Below, one piece after another: positions 1-7,998 of a stretch of 64,000 nt of DNA. The first letter of the stretch is position 1; each line of letters opens with the position of its first letter. The DNA is taken from positions 43,628 to 107,627 of the forward strand of contig JAJKHS010000118.1 in assembly GCA_021154885.1 (NCBI GenBank), read 5' to 3'. This DNA comes from Thermoanaerobaculum sp. GTDB taxonomy: Bacteria; Acidobacteriota; Thermoanaerobaculia; Multivoradales; UBA5704. Made by a program: the position numbers and the translations under genes. Below the pieces are notes generated by a model that worked only from the letters and a program-made list of their open reading frames with translations, was not told where the DNA came from and searched no databases.

Positions 1-1025
1 ATCGACTGCGCGTTCTCCTCCTCGTCGAAGACCACGAGCTGCTGCTCGCCGAGCGGCGCCCAATTGGGCTTGCCGCCACAGTCGTGCAGGCTCACGTCGG
101 CCCGGCGGTTGTCCCGCCAGACCACCAGGTCCGTGCCGCCGGAGAAGGTACCGCCATCCGCGTAGCGGACGTAGTAGAGGCTGGAGAGGGGCACGCGGTT
201 GTCGCGCGAATCGAAGCCCACGTAGCGGCCGTAGAACGTGTAGTCTCCGGAGTGGAAGAAATCGGGATCGGCCACGATGGCGATCGCCGCCTGGCTGCTC
301 GCCGTGTTCTGGTCCGAGTTGACGTAGTAGTAGTCCCCCCAGAGCACGTTGGAGTCGCTCGCCAGGCCGGTGCCGCGGGCCGCGAAGTAGGATGCATCCG
401 CCGGGGTGTTGGCCACGGTTCCCATCGTCCGCGGCGAGCAGCGGTTCACGGCGTCGATGGTGACGTACCCGGTGACCAGATTGGGATCGGCGCCGGCACT
501 GCCCGCGCACTGGGCTTGAGTCCCCTTGGTGACCGAGCGGCCGGTGTGGGCGGCCCGCAGATACGTGAAGTCGACGTCAGGAGCGGGCGCCGCCAGACCC
601 GCCGCTCCGCTGGCAGTGGCACTGCCGCCGCAGCCGGCGAAGGTGACCCCCGAGGTCGAGGCCGGCCCGACGGGGCTCGTGTCCGGCCCGGTCGTCGGCA
701 GCTTCCCCGTGAAGAGGTCGCGCAGGTTGAGGGTCTGGACGTCGTAGCCGGTCAGGTAGACGTCGAAGGCCAGCGTCGGCACGCCCCAGTCGGTCCACAG
801 CACCACCCGGGCGAGAGCCGGCTTGGCCGAGGCGTTGTTCACCGACAAGAGGGTGGTGGCGCCCCCGGATTTGCCCAGGTCCACCTCGAAGTAGGGGACG
901 AGGAGAGTGGCCGCCGGCTGATTGCCAACGCGACAATTGCCGGAGAGGACGCCGGCGGTTGAGGTGCCGGTCGTCAAAAAGGCAAAACTTGTCCCAAGGG
1001 CGAACAGGCCCTGTTTCCAGTTCAT
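1..1025 (-). CDS. Partial secreted protein of unknown function
   Basis: The gene runs leftwards from an ATG at 1025 off the window edge, so its C-terminus is missing; about 341 codons are open without a stop. The N-terminus (MNWKQGLFALGTSFAFLTTG) looks like a signal peptide with cleavage near the following Ser-Thr-Ala. The mature part is rich in Gly, Ala, Thr and Asp, with the aromatic-rich beta-strand pattern of an extracellular or cell-surface beta protein. No named domain or catalytic motif was recognised. It is divergent from lipA with about 140 bp between them. The reading frame and signal peptide are seen directly; the surface location is inference. Confidence 0.75.
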   Translation of the reverse strand, partial: MNWKQGLFALGTSFAFLTTGTSTAGVLSGNCRVGNQPAATLLVPYFEVDLGKSGGATTLLSVNNASAKPALARVVLWTDWGVPTLAFDVYLTGYDVQTLNLRDLFTGKLPTTGPDTSPVGPASTSGVTFAGCGGSATASGAAGLAAPAPDVDFTYLRAAHTGRSVTKGTQAQCAGSAGADPNLVTGYVTIDAVNRCSPRTMGTVANTPADASYFAARGTGLASDSNVLWGDYYYVNSDQNTASSQAAIAIVADPDFFHSGDYTFYGRYVGFDSRDNRVPLSSLYYVRYADGGTFSGGTDLVVWRDNRRADVSLHDCGGKPNWAPLGEQQLVVFDEEENAQS

Positions 1026-1164
1026 GACAGCGCTCCCGTGGATTTTTTTGAGCCCGCCTTGCTGGCTGGCTCCCGGATCAAAGGCCTTCGATCCGATGCG
1101 ACCCTTCTCTGCGGCTTTCATGCCACCCTCTCTTCCGCCTCGTCTACGGTTACACTAGGGCCTT

Positions 1165-2097
1165 ATGAGCGAGACTCTGATCCAGATCGGCCGCCAGCAG
1201 AGCGCCGCCCCGGCTCCCGGTCGCCGGGAGGGGCGCCCGGAGTGGCTGCGCATCCGGCTGGCGACGCCCGCGTCCTACCATCGGGTGCGCGGCCTGGTGG
1301 AGCGGCTGAGCCTCCATACCGTCTGCCAGGAAGCCCGCTGCCCCAACATCTACGAATGCTGGGGCGAGCACGGCACCGCCACCTTCATGATCCTGGGCGA
1401 CGTCTGCACCCGCCGCTGCGGCTTCTGCGCCGTCACCTCCGGCCGGCCGCAGGCGGGCGCCGATCCGCTCGAGCCCGAGCACGTGGCGGAGGCCGTCGCC
1501 GTCATGGGCCTGCGCCACGCCGTCATCACCTCCGTGGACCGCGACGACCTGCCCGACGGCGGCGCCCGCCACTTCGCCCGGGTCATCGCCGCTATCCATC
1601 AGCACAACCCCGGGACCGCTGTCGAGGTCCTGACCCCCGATTTCCGCGGCGTGCCGGACGCTCTCGACGTCGTCCTCGGCGCTCGTCCCGAGGTGTTCTC
1701 CCACAACATGGAGACCGTCCCCCGCCTCTATAGGCAGGCGCGGCCGGGCAGTCGTTACGATCGCAGCCTGGGCCTCCTCGCCGCGGCCTCCGGCCGGCGC
1801 GATGCGGGAGCTGCCGGAGATTACCAGGGGAGGATCAAGACCGGCCTCATGCTCGGCCTGGGCGAGACCGCCGGGGAGATCGCCTCGACCCTCGCCGACA
1901 TCCGCGACGCCGGGGTCGAGATCCTCACCCTCGGCCAATACCTGCAGCCCACCCCGAGGCACCTGCCGGTCGACCGCTGGGTGCACCCCGACGAGTTTGC
2001 GGCCCACCGCGACTTCGCCCTCTCCCTGGGCTTCGCCCACTGCGAGGCGGGCCCGCTGGTGCGCAGCAGCTACCACGCGCACGAGCACGTGAGGTAA
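1165..2097 (+). CDS. lipA: Lipoyl synthase (radical SAM)
   Basis: LipA inserts two sulfur atoms into protein-bound octanoyl groups to make the lipoyl cofactor of 2-oxoacid dehydrogenases and the glycine cleavage system. The 310-aa protein has the family length. It carries the auxiliary-cluster motif CQEARCPNIYEC (CX4CX5C, about residues 54-65), the radical-SAM motif CTRRCGFC (CX3CX2C, about residues 85-92) and the C-terminal RSSYHA motif that supplies the serine ligand of the auxiliary cluster. The start MSETLIQIG at 1165 leaves a normal short leader. A client complex component, AceE (pyruvate dehydrogenase E1), is encoded at 51764 in this window. The gene stands alone; a palindromic repeat follows it directly. 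Confidence 0.96.
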   Translation: MSETLIQIGRQQSAAPAPGRREGRPEWLRIRLATPASYHRVRGLVERLSLHTVCQEARCPNIYECWGEHGTATFMILGDVCTRRCGFCAVTSGRPQAGADPLEPEHVAEAVAVMGLRHAVITSVDRDDLPDGGARHFARVIAAIHQHNPGTAVEVLTPDFRGVPDALDVVLGARPEVFSHNMETVPRLYRQARPGSRYDRSLGLLAAASGRRDAGAAGDYQGRIKTGLMLGLGETAGEIASTLADIRDAGVEILTLGQYLQPTPRHLPVDRWVHPDEFAAHRDFALSLGFAHCEAGPLVRSSYHAHEHVR

Positions 2098-2100
2098 AAA

Positions 2101-2215
2101 ACCAGGGACTTCAGGGACAGCAGGGACTTCAGAGACAACAGGGACCAAGCCGGAGACCGGGCCCTCCTCGTCCTGAAGTCCCTGATGTCCCTGAAGTCCC
2201 TCTTGTCCCTGGTTA
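2101..2215. repeat. Inverted array of 'agggacttcagggac' units between convergent genes
   Basis: The left arm (2101-2147) is built of imperfect direct repeats of cagggacttcagggaca. The right arm (about 2170-2215) holds the same units in inverse complement (tgaagtccctgatgtccctg). Together they can form a long imperfect hairpin with a roughly 20-nt loop, overlapping the TAA stop of the minus-strand transporter gene. No U-tract follows either arm, so it is not a canonical intrinsic terminator, but it could block transcription between lipA and the convergent gene. Confidence 0.8.
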
Positions 2216-3262
2216 GGAGAGAGAAGCCGGCGCCGTCACCGTCACCCGCCAGAGGCCGGCGAGGATCAGCGCGAAGCCCGCCCCCTCCGCCCAGCCGAAC
2301 CGCTCGCCCAGGAAGGCCGCGCCCAGCGTCGCCGCCACCAGCGGCTGCAGCGTGGTGTAGGCCGCCACCAGGGCGGGGGAGGAGCGGCGCACCGCCCAGG
2401 TGCTGGCGGCGTAGGCGAACACCGTGGGGAGGGCGACGATGTAGAGCAGGCAGAGCCAGGTGGCGGCGGGGAGCCGCGAGGGCTCGAAGGCCGCCAGCGC
2501 CGGCGCGGCCACCACGAGCACCCCGAAGCCGCCGAAGAGGAACGACCAGGCGATCACCGTCCGCCACGGCAGGCGGGCCAGCACCGGCCGCTGGAGCACC
2601 AGGAACAGGGCGTAGCAGAATCCGTTGCAGAGGATCAGCAGGTTGCCCACGGCGGCGTGCGGGTCAGTGGAGAAGCGCAGGGGATTCACCAGCACCAGGG
2701 CGCCGGCGATCGACAGGGCGATCCCCACCAGGCGTCCCGCGCTCACCCGCTCGATCCGCAGGACCGCGGCCGCCCCTGCCGCAAACACCGGGATGGACAG
2801 CATGAGGATCGCGGCGTTGGTGGCCGTCGTGTACTTGAGGCCGGTGATGAACAGCACCTGGTTGGCGAACACGCCCAGGCCGCCCAGCAGGGCGAGGGCG
2901 GGGAGGTCGCGCCGCGCCGGCACCAGCCGGTCCCGCCGCCACGCCAGCCAGACCAGGATGGGCGCACCCACGCCCACCCGGATCGCCGCCAGCACCATCG
3001 GCTCCAGATGACCGAGCGCCGCCTTGGCCACCACGTGGAAGCCGCCGAAGGAGAGTTGCACCAGGAACATCGTCAGATGGACGCGCGCGGCCGTCGCCGG
3101 TGCCGGAGCAGGGGGCGAGTCGGTCGGCGGGCCGGGCCACGGGGTCGAGCATGGGGGCAGAGGATAGGCGATTTCGCACTGCGCTTCTGCTAGAATCCGC
3201 GCTTGTGACGGACCGCACAAGGGGCGCGTCCTTTCCATCCCAGGCCAGAACCGAGTCGACAA
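2213..3262 (-). CDS. EamA/DMT-family transporter
   Basis: An inner-membrane protein of the drug/metabolite transporter superfamily (EamA, ten-helix type). The sequence alternates hydrophobic helices with short Arg-rich loops and contains two homologous halves, each ending in the family's pattern (for example LVNPL and the final LILAGLWRVTV). Such proteins export amino acids, metabolites or toxins; the substrate cannot be read from sequence. The start is uncertain. The frame extends to a TTG at 3262, with an ATG at 3238, but the first helix begins near an ATG at 3070 and the upstream residues are Pro/Ala-rich and unlike the family. The gene is divergent from the acetyltransferase at 3265 and convergent with lipA. 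Confidence 0.82.
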   Translation of the reverse strand: MSTRFWPGMERTRPLCGPSQARILAEAQCEIAYPLPPCSTPWPGPPTDSPPAPAPATAARVHLTMFLVQLSFGGFHVVAKAALGHLEPMVLAAIRVGVGAPILVWLAWRRDRLVPARRDLPALALLGGLGVFANQVLFITGLKYTTATNAAILMLSIPVFAAGAAAVLRIERVSAGRLVGIALSIAGALVLVNPLRFSTDPHAAVGNLLILCNGFCYALFLVLQRPVLARLPWRTVIAWSFLFGGFGVLVVAAPALAAFEPSRLPAATWLCLLYIVALPTVFAYAASTWAVRRSSPALVAAYTTLQPLVAATLGAAFLGERFGWAEGAGFALILAGLWRVTVTAPASLS

Positions 3263-3264
3263 CC

Positions 3265-3732
3265 ATGACCGAGACCGCCGCCGGCATCCGTATCCGTCCG
3301 CTCGACGAGCTGGACATCAGCGCCATCGTCGCCATCGACGAGGCCATCAGCGGCCGCTACCGGCCGGAAGTTTGGGAGCGCCGGATCAGTTATTACCTAC
3401 GGCGGGCCCCCGAAGCCTCGCTGGTGGCCGAGGTGGATGGCAAGGTCTCCGGCTTCATGCTCGGCGAGGTGCGCTCCGGCGAGTTCGGCCTGGAAGAGCC
3501 CACCGGCTGGATCGAGGTCCTGGGGGTCGACCCCGCACAACGCGGCAAGGCGCTGGGCCGGAAGATGGCGGAAGGCATGCTGGAGCACTTCCGCAGCCAC
3601 GGCGCCCACAGCGTGCGCACCCTGGTGGACGAGGAGCGGGAGGACATCCTGACCTTCTTCAGCTCCCTGGGCTTCGAGCCCGCGGGCCTGCGGCCGTTCG
3701 TGAAGCATCTGGAGGACAGGAGACCGGGATGA
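3265..3732 (+). CDS. GNAT-family N-acetyltransferase
   Basis: A 155-aa single-domain acetyl-CoA-dependent acetyltransferase. The acetyl-CoA binding motif A is visible as VLGVDPAQRGKALGRKMAEG, followed by the usual helix and a C-terminal strand (SLGFEPAGL). The substrate is unknown. The frame is open upstream to 3100, but homology-like sequence starts only at MTETAAGIRIRPL, so the ATG at 3265 was chosen. The stop overlaps the start of the following di-iron oxygenase by ATGA (3729-3732), implying translational coupling. It may act on the product or substrate of that enzyme or on a protein; this is inference from position. Confidence 0.88.
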   Translation: MTETAAGIRIRPLDELDISAIVAIDEAISGRYRPEVWERRISYYLRRAPEASLVAEVDGKVSGFMLGEVRSGEFGLEEPTGWIEVLGVDPAQRGKALGRKMAEGMLEHFRSHGAHSVRTLVDEEREDILTFFSSLGFEPAGLRPFVKHLEDRRPG

Positions 3733-5084
3733 ACGTGAAGACCAGCACCCTGCCGAAGCGGTACCACGAGGCCGTCCTGCGCTGGAAGGACGTGTTCCTG
3801 CCGGACTACGACTTCCTCCTGGAGAACTGGGACAAGCACTTCCCCAACGACCCCGAGTTCCAGCTCTGCGCCTACCGCGAGCTGGGCATGTGCTCGGAGA
3901 TCGAGTGCGGCGACCTGAAGGGAAAGCCGAAAGCTCAGAAGGCCGGCGACCTGCTTCCCGAGCAGGCCCATCACCTCTTCGGCGCCATCCGCGCCCAGGC
4001 CTCCACCGAGTTCGGCTCCATCCAGCAGCATCGCCTGACGCTCGCCCGCGCCCAGGAGGAGGAGGAGCAGTTCTGGATCCTCCGCATGATGGCCGAGGAG
4101 CTGCGCCACGGTTACCAGATGCTCCACCTGCTGGTGGAGGACGACTGGAGCTCGGTCTCCAAGGAGTCCGCCTCCGACCTCATCGAGGACGTGCTGTCGA
4201 TGAACACCGGCTCCCATCTGCTGGGCGCCTTCAACATCGACTTCGACTCCTTCGTCGACAACGTCGTCTTCTGCGCCCTCATCGACCGGGTGGGCAAGTA
4301 CCAGCTCGCCATGCAGAAGATCTCGGCCTACAAGCCGATGGCCGAGAGCATGCCCCAGATGCTGCGCGAGGAGGCCTTCCACCTGGCCGCCGGTGTGGTG
4401 CCCATGCGGCGCTGGGTCACCGCCGCCGCGCGCGGCGAGACCTTCGTCACCATGGAGGTCCTGCAGAAGGCGATCAACAAATGGCTGCCCCGCGGCCTCG
4501 AGATGTTCGGCGACGAGCGCGGCGGCGGCACCAACGTGCGCTTCGGCTTGAAGCCGATGAAGAACTCCGAGGCGCAGGCGCAGTTCTACCAGGAGGTCGA
4601 GAAGCTGGTGCGCGACCTGAACCTGCGCTACCTGCGCGCCCGCATCGCGGACCTCACCCACGCCGGCTCCGAGACCGCGCTCGACCGCGTCCTGGCCGGC
4701 GAGACGGTCGAGGGGATCCGCTGCGAGGACCTCCTCTACGTTCCGGCCATGGAGTTCTTCCGCCGCCGCGGCGTCCCCTCCTTCCGCCTGGCGGGCGCCC
4801 AGGGCGAGACCTTCGCCACCGTCCCGGAATACCTCCAGCACCTGGTCCGCACCCTGCCCGAGGCCTATCGCGCCAGCCGCGACTTCAAGGACTACGTGGA
4901 GGCGCTGACCGCGGTCCAGGAGGGGCGCATGACCGCCGAGCAGGCGGCGGGCCGGATGCCGGCCCTGCGCCGCGTCGCCGGCGCCTGCCCGTGCTCCAAG
5001 TCGGTGCGCTGGATGGTCGACGATCCCGTCGTGGTGTCCGCGCCGCAGCTCGCGCGGCCTGTGACCGGCCAGCCCGTCGCCTGA
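3729..5084 (+). CDS. Ferritin-like di-iron oxygenase, BoxB/PaaA-like
   Basis: A soluble carboxylate-bridged di-iron protein of 451 aa. The metal-binding helices show EELRH (residues 123-127) and EEAFH (residues 214-218), the paired ExxH motifs of ferritin-like oxygenases, and overall layout and length resemble benzoyl-CoA epoxidase BoxB and phenylacetyl-CoA epoxidase PaaA. The C-terminus has a CPCSKS motif not needed for the di-iron site. BoxA, BoxC and Paa partner genes are absent here, so an aromatic-CoA role is unproven; it may be a stand-alone relative. Its ATG overlaps the acetyltransferase stop, and a proline dehydrogenase follows 47 bp later, suggesting one transcript. Confidence 0.78.
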   Translation: MNVKTSTLPKRYHEAVLRWKDVFLPDYDFLLENWDKHFPNDPEFQLCAYRELGMCSEIECGDLKGKPKAQKAGDLLPEQAHHLFGAIRAQASTEFGSIQQHRLTLARAQEEEEQFWILRMMAEELRHGYQMLHLLVEDDWSSVSKESASDLIEDVLSMNTGSHLLGAFNIDFDSFVDNVVFCALIDRVGKYQLAMQKISAYKPMAESMPQMLREEAFHLAAGVVPMRRWVTAAARGETFVTMEVLQKAINKWLPRGLEMFGDERGGGTNVRFGLKPMKNSEAQAQFYQEVEKLVRDLNLRYLRARIADLTHAGSETALDRVLAGETVEGIRCEDLLYVPAMEFFRRRGVPSFRLAGAQGETFATVPEYLQHLVRTLPEAYRASRDFKDYVEALTAVQEGRMTAEQAAGRMPALRRVAGACPCSKSVRWMVDDPVVVSAPQLARPVTGQPVA

Positions 5085-5131
5085 GACCCGAGATCCCGGT
5101 TCCCGAAAGGTCACCCGAGGAGAGGGGCGAG

Positions 5132-6031
5132 ATGAGTGCGTTCAACCGCCTGCTGGTCACCACCCTGCCCCTGGTGCCCAAGCCGATCGTCCGCCGGGTG
5201 GCCTCCCGCTACGTCGCGGGCGAGACCCTCGAAGACGCCGTCCGCGTCATCCGCACCCTCAACCGGGAGGGGGCCATGGCCACCGTCGACGTCCTGGGCG
5301 AGGAGGTCAGCGAGCGCGAGAAAGCCCTCGCCGCCATGGAGGAGAACCTCCGCGTCTACGAGACGATCGCGCGCGAGAAGCTCGACGCCAACGTCTCCGT
5401 CAAGCCCACCCTGCTGGGGCTGAAGATCGACGAGGACTTCTGCCGCGACAACATCGGCCGCATCGCCGAGACGGCCAAGGAGCACGGCAACTTCCTCCGC
5501 ATCGACATGGAGGACAAGTCGACCACCGATGCCACGCTGCGCATCTACCGCGACCTGCAGGCGCGCCACGGCAACGTCGGCTGCGTCCTCCAGGCCTACA
5601 TGCGCCGCACCCTGGGGGACGTCGACGACCTGCCGGCGCAAGGCGCCTCGGTGCGCCTCTGCAAGGGGATCTACATCGAGCCGCGCCAGGTGGCCTGGAA
5701 GGGCTACGAGACGGTGCGGGCCAATTACGTCAACGCCCTGGAGAAGCTCATCCTGCGCGGCGTCTACGTCGGCATCGCCACCCACGACGAATACCTGGCC
5801 TGCGCCGCCTCGGCGCTCATTGACAAACACGGCCTGAAGCGCGACCAGTACGAGTTCCAGATGCTGCTGGGAGTGGACGACGAGCTGCGCCGCATCCTCC
5901 TCGCCGCCGGCCACCGGCTGCGCGTCTACGTCCCCTACGGGCGGGACTGGTATCCGTACTCCATGCGCCGGCTGCGCGAGAACCCCGAGGTCGCCCGGCA
6001 TGTGCTGCGGGCTTTCTTGGCGGGGAAGTAG
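5132..6031 (+). CDS. Proline dehydrogenase
   Basis: A 299-aa FAD-dependent proline dehydrogenase of the short monofunctional type; it oxidises proline to pyrroline-5-carboxylate and passes electrons to quinone. The TIM-barrel motifs are present: VSVKPT, LRIDMED, VLQAYMRR, VRLCKGIY, IATHDE and YEFQMLLG, and near the C-terminus the substrate-binding helix reads YPYSMRRLRENPE, matching the YxxRRxxEN signature. The ATG at 5132 is preceded by a strong gaggagagg Shine-Dalgarno. No P5C dehydrogenase is adjacent. It follows the di-iron oxygenase in the same orientation. The first 20 residues are basic and hydrophobic, which would suit membrane contact. Confidence 0.94.
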   Translation: MSAFNRLLVTTLPLVPKPIVRRVASRYVAGETLEDAVRVIRTLNREGAMATVDVLGEEVSEREKALAAMEENLRVYETIAREKLDANVSVKPTLLGLKIDEDFCRDNIGRIAETAKEHGNFLRIDMEDKSTTDATLRIYRDLQARHGNVGCVLQAYMRRTLGDVDDLPAQGASVRLCKGIYIEPRQVAWKGYETVRANYVNALEKLILRGVYVGIATHDEYLACAASALIDKHGLKRDQYEFQMLLGVDDELRRILLAAGHRLRVYVPYGRDWYPYSMRRLRENPEVARHVLRAFLAGK

Positions 6032-6040
6032 GGGCCTCGC

Positions 6041-6067
6041 TACCACAGCTCTCTACTGTGGTATTAT
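6041..6067 (+). promoter_or_regulatory. Palindromic operator and -10 upstream of toxin-antitoxin pair
   Basis: A perfect 8-bp inverted repeat, TACCACAG (6041-6048) and CTGTGGTA (6056-6063), is separated by 7 nt. It runs into TATTAT (6062-6067), a near-consensus -10 box; no convincing -35 is seen. A dyad overlapping the core promoter is the usual place for an XRE-type antitoxin to repress its own operon. The same dyad lies just after the proline dehydrogenase stop, but no U-tract follows, so a terminator role is less likely. Confidence 0.5.
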
Positions 6068-6092
6068 GATTCCACACGGAGGCGCTCGACCC

Positions 6093-6335
6093 TTGCGAAT
6101 CGAAGCGATCCTCTGGGACCCTGACGACGTTCCCGATGGCAATGTGCAGCACTGTGCCGACCACGGCGTCACGCTAGAAGAGGTCGAAGAAGTGCTGGAA
6201 AATGCGGTGGATGCTGACATCAGCCGCTCTTCCGGCCGGCCCGTGGTGTTTGGGGACACCGGCATGGGGCGCCATCTAATGGTCGTGTACAAGAGCATCG
6301 ATGCCACCACTGTTTTACCCGGTAACGGCCTATGA
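6093..6335 (+). CDS. BrnT/DUF4258-like putative toxin
   Basis: A small protein (80 aa from this start) with the pattern ILWDPDD, then HCADHGVTLEEVEEVL, then a basic strand ending HLMVVYK, which resembles the RNase-fold BrnT toxins. The frame is open from 6000 with an ATG at 6066, but that ATG overlaps the -10 box. The TTG at 6093 has an ACGGAGG Shine-Dalgarno (6076-6082) at good spacing and gives the expected N-terminus (LRIEAILWD). It sits 21 bp before an XRE-family gene, the usual toxin-first order of BrnTA-like pairs. Toxicity is inferred from family and context. Base composition is lower in GC than its neighbours. Confidence 0.65.
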   Translation: MRIEAILWDPDDVPDGNVQHCADHGVTLEEVEEVLENAVDADISRSSGRPVVFGDTGMGRHLMVVYKSIDATTVLPGNGL

Positions 6336-6356
6336 AGTCCCTAGGAGGTACCGACG

Positions 6357-6701
6357 ATGAGCCTTCGGCGTATCATCCGCGATAGTCGCCTCTCTCCTGA
6401 AGAAGCCGCGGAAAATCGCGAGATCCGGGAACAGGTTGCAGAAGAGCTGCCCGAGCTGATCGCGCGGCATGAGGAGCGCATGGCAGCCCTTGACCAGTTG
6501 ACAGACTTGGTCCACCAACTGAAGTCCGCCCGAGAGGAAAAAGGATTGAGCCTCTCGGATTTGACTCGACTGACGGGCATGGATCGCTCAGCTCTCTCGA
6601 AACTTGAAACCGGGCAACGCCTCAACCCCACCATCGAGACCCTCGTGCGCTACGCCGACGCCGTGGGCAAACGCTTGGTAGTCGCTCTGGCAAACGTCTG
6701 A
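6357..6701 (+). CDS. XRE-family HTH antitoxin/regulator
   Basis: A 114-aa protein with a coiled, charged N-terminal half (residues 1-50) and a classic XRE helix-turn-helix in the C-terminal half: LKSAREEKGLSLSDLTRLTG, then MDRSALSKLETGQ with the recognition helix, ending TIETLVRYADAVGKRL. An AGGAGG Shine-Dalgarno lies at 6343-6348. It most likely binds the palindrome at 6041-6063 and represses the operon, neutralising the upstream toxin; this is inferred from gene order. The N-terminal helices are the probable toxin-binding part. Confidence 0.85.
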   Translation: MSLRRIIRDSRLSPEEAAENREIREQVAEELPELIARHEERMAALDQLTDLVHQLKSAREEKGLSLSDLTRLTGMDRSALSKLETGQRLNPTIETLVRYADAVGKRLVVALANV

Positions 6702-6790
6702 CTCCAGCCCGCCTCCCATCGTTTGACGCCCCGGCGTGTGGGGTGCTAGGCTTTTCTCCCGTCTTTACGGCCTCTGCGGACCCCACTCGC

Positions 6791-7789
6791 ATGGACGAAC
6801 GCCACCGCTCGGACTCCCGCAACGTCCTCTCCCGAGGGGGGGACTCCGACACCGACGACATCGACCTGTCGCCGCTCCACGAGAGCGGCGCGACGCAGAC
6901 CTTCGAGGGCAGCAGCCGGGGTAGCGGCGGCAGCGGCCCGGTGCACGTGGAAGCCGAGGCCGACGTCATCCTCATCGCCCACCCGGAGGGCCAGCGCCTG
7001 GGCTCCCGCTTCCGCCTTTCTCCAGGCACCACCCTGGAGATCGGCCGCTCGGCGGCCGTGGGGGTCAGCCTCCCCGAGGTGATGTCCATCTCCCGCAAGC
7101 ACGCCCGGCTGCGCTACATCGGGCCGGTGGTGACCGTCGAGGACCTGGGCAGCACCAACGGCACCTACGTCAACGGCCAGCCCATCCACGGCCGCACCGT
7201 GCTGCGCAGCGGCGACCGCTTCCAGACCGCGGCCGTCCACTTCAAGTTCCTTCATGAGGCCGACGTCGAGAGCGCCTACCACCTCGCCATTTACGAGCTG
7301 GTGGCCAGGGACGGCCTCACCGAGATCTTCAACAAGCGCAAGTTCGACGAGGAGCTGCAGCGCGAGGTCGCCCGCGCCCAGCGTCACCAGCGGCCGCTGT
7401 CGCTCGTCGTCTTCGACCTCGACGAGTTCAAGACCATCAACGACACCTACGGCCACCTCTGCGGCGACTTCATCCTCAAGCAGGTGGCGGCCATCGCCCG
7501 CGACCTCGTGCGCCCTGAGCAGATGCTGGCCCGCGTGGGCGGCGACGAGTTCGTCATCCTCGCCCCCGAGACCAGCGCCGAGGGCGCCGAGGCCCTGGCC
7601 AGCAAGCTGCGCGACAAGGTGGCCAGCTTCGACCATCGCTACGGCGACATCGAGATCGCCGTGAGCTGCTCCTTCGGCGTCGCCGAGCTGCGCAGGGAGA
7701 TGACCGCCCCCCAGGACCTCTTCCAGGCCGCCGACGACGCCCTGCTGCTCTCCAAGCGCAGCGGGCGCAACCGGGTGGCGGTACAGTAG
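6791..7789 (+). CDS. FHA-GGDEF diguanylate cyclase
   Basis: A soluble 332-aa protein. After a disordered Ser/Gly/Asp-rich N-terminus (residues 1-60) comes an FHA phosphothreonine-binding domain (about 65-150) with the core motifs EIGRS, SRKHA and STNGTYVNG, then a GGDEF domain. The catalytic loop is intact (GGDEF, residues 250-254), preceded by DLDEFKTINDTYGHLCGD, so synthesis of c-di-GMP from two GTP is expected. The I-site position reads RPEQ, not RxxD, so product inhibition should be absent. The FHA domain suggests activation by a Ser/Thr kinase. The start MDERHRSD was chosen because the upstream in-frame codons from 6743 look non-coding. Confidence 0.9.
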   Translation: MDERHRSDSRNVLSRGGDSDTDDIDLSPLHESGATQTFEGSSRGSGGSGPVHVEAEADVILIAHPEGQRLGSRFRLSPGTTLEIGRSAAVGVSLPEVMSISRKHARLRYIGPVVTVEDLGSTNGTYVNGQPIHGRTVLRSGDRFQTAAVHFKFLHEADVESAYHLAIYELVARDGLTEIFNKRKFDEELQREVARAQRHQRPLSLVVFDLDEFKTINDTYGHLCGDFILKQVAAIARDLVRPEQMLARVGGDEFVILAPETSAEGAEALASKLRDKVASFDHRYGDIEIAVSCSFGVAELRREMTAPQDLFQAADDALLLSKRSGRNRVAVQ

Positions 7790-7791
7790 GG

Positions 7792-7970
7792 GAGCCCCCA
7801 CCCAAGACCCTCATCACCCCGGCCCTCTTCTCCCAGCCTCCCCCCCACCCGCCGGGAGAAGAGGGAGTGGTTAGTCTGAAGAAAGACAAGAAGAGGAACG
7901 GTCTTAGCCCTCTCTCTCCCGGCGGGTGGGGGGGAGGCTGGGAGAGAGAGGGTTGGGAGAGTGAGGGTCC
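7792..7970. repeat. Dispersed palindromic repeat, family B, copy 1
   Basis: A GC-rich imperfect inverted repeat of about 175 bp containing the block cccaagaccctcatcacccc near its left end, with the complementary ccctctctcccggcgggtgg arm on the right. The same left block recurs at 58981 and 61200. It fills the gap between the FHA-GGDEF gene and the convergent hypB end. No transposase is present. Confidence 0.85.
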
Positions 7971-7998
7971 GCCCCGAAGGGGCGCTGAGGAGGTAGGG

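Noticed and set aside
3393..5114. A 573-codon minus-strand open frame
   Set aside because: It is the antisense shadow of the di-iron oxygenase gene, His/Gly/Leu-rich with no domain; the plus-strand gene has clear motifs.
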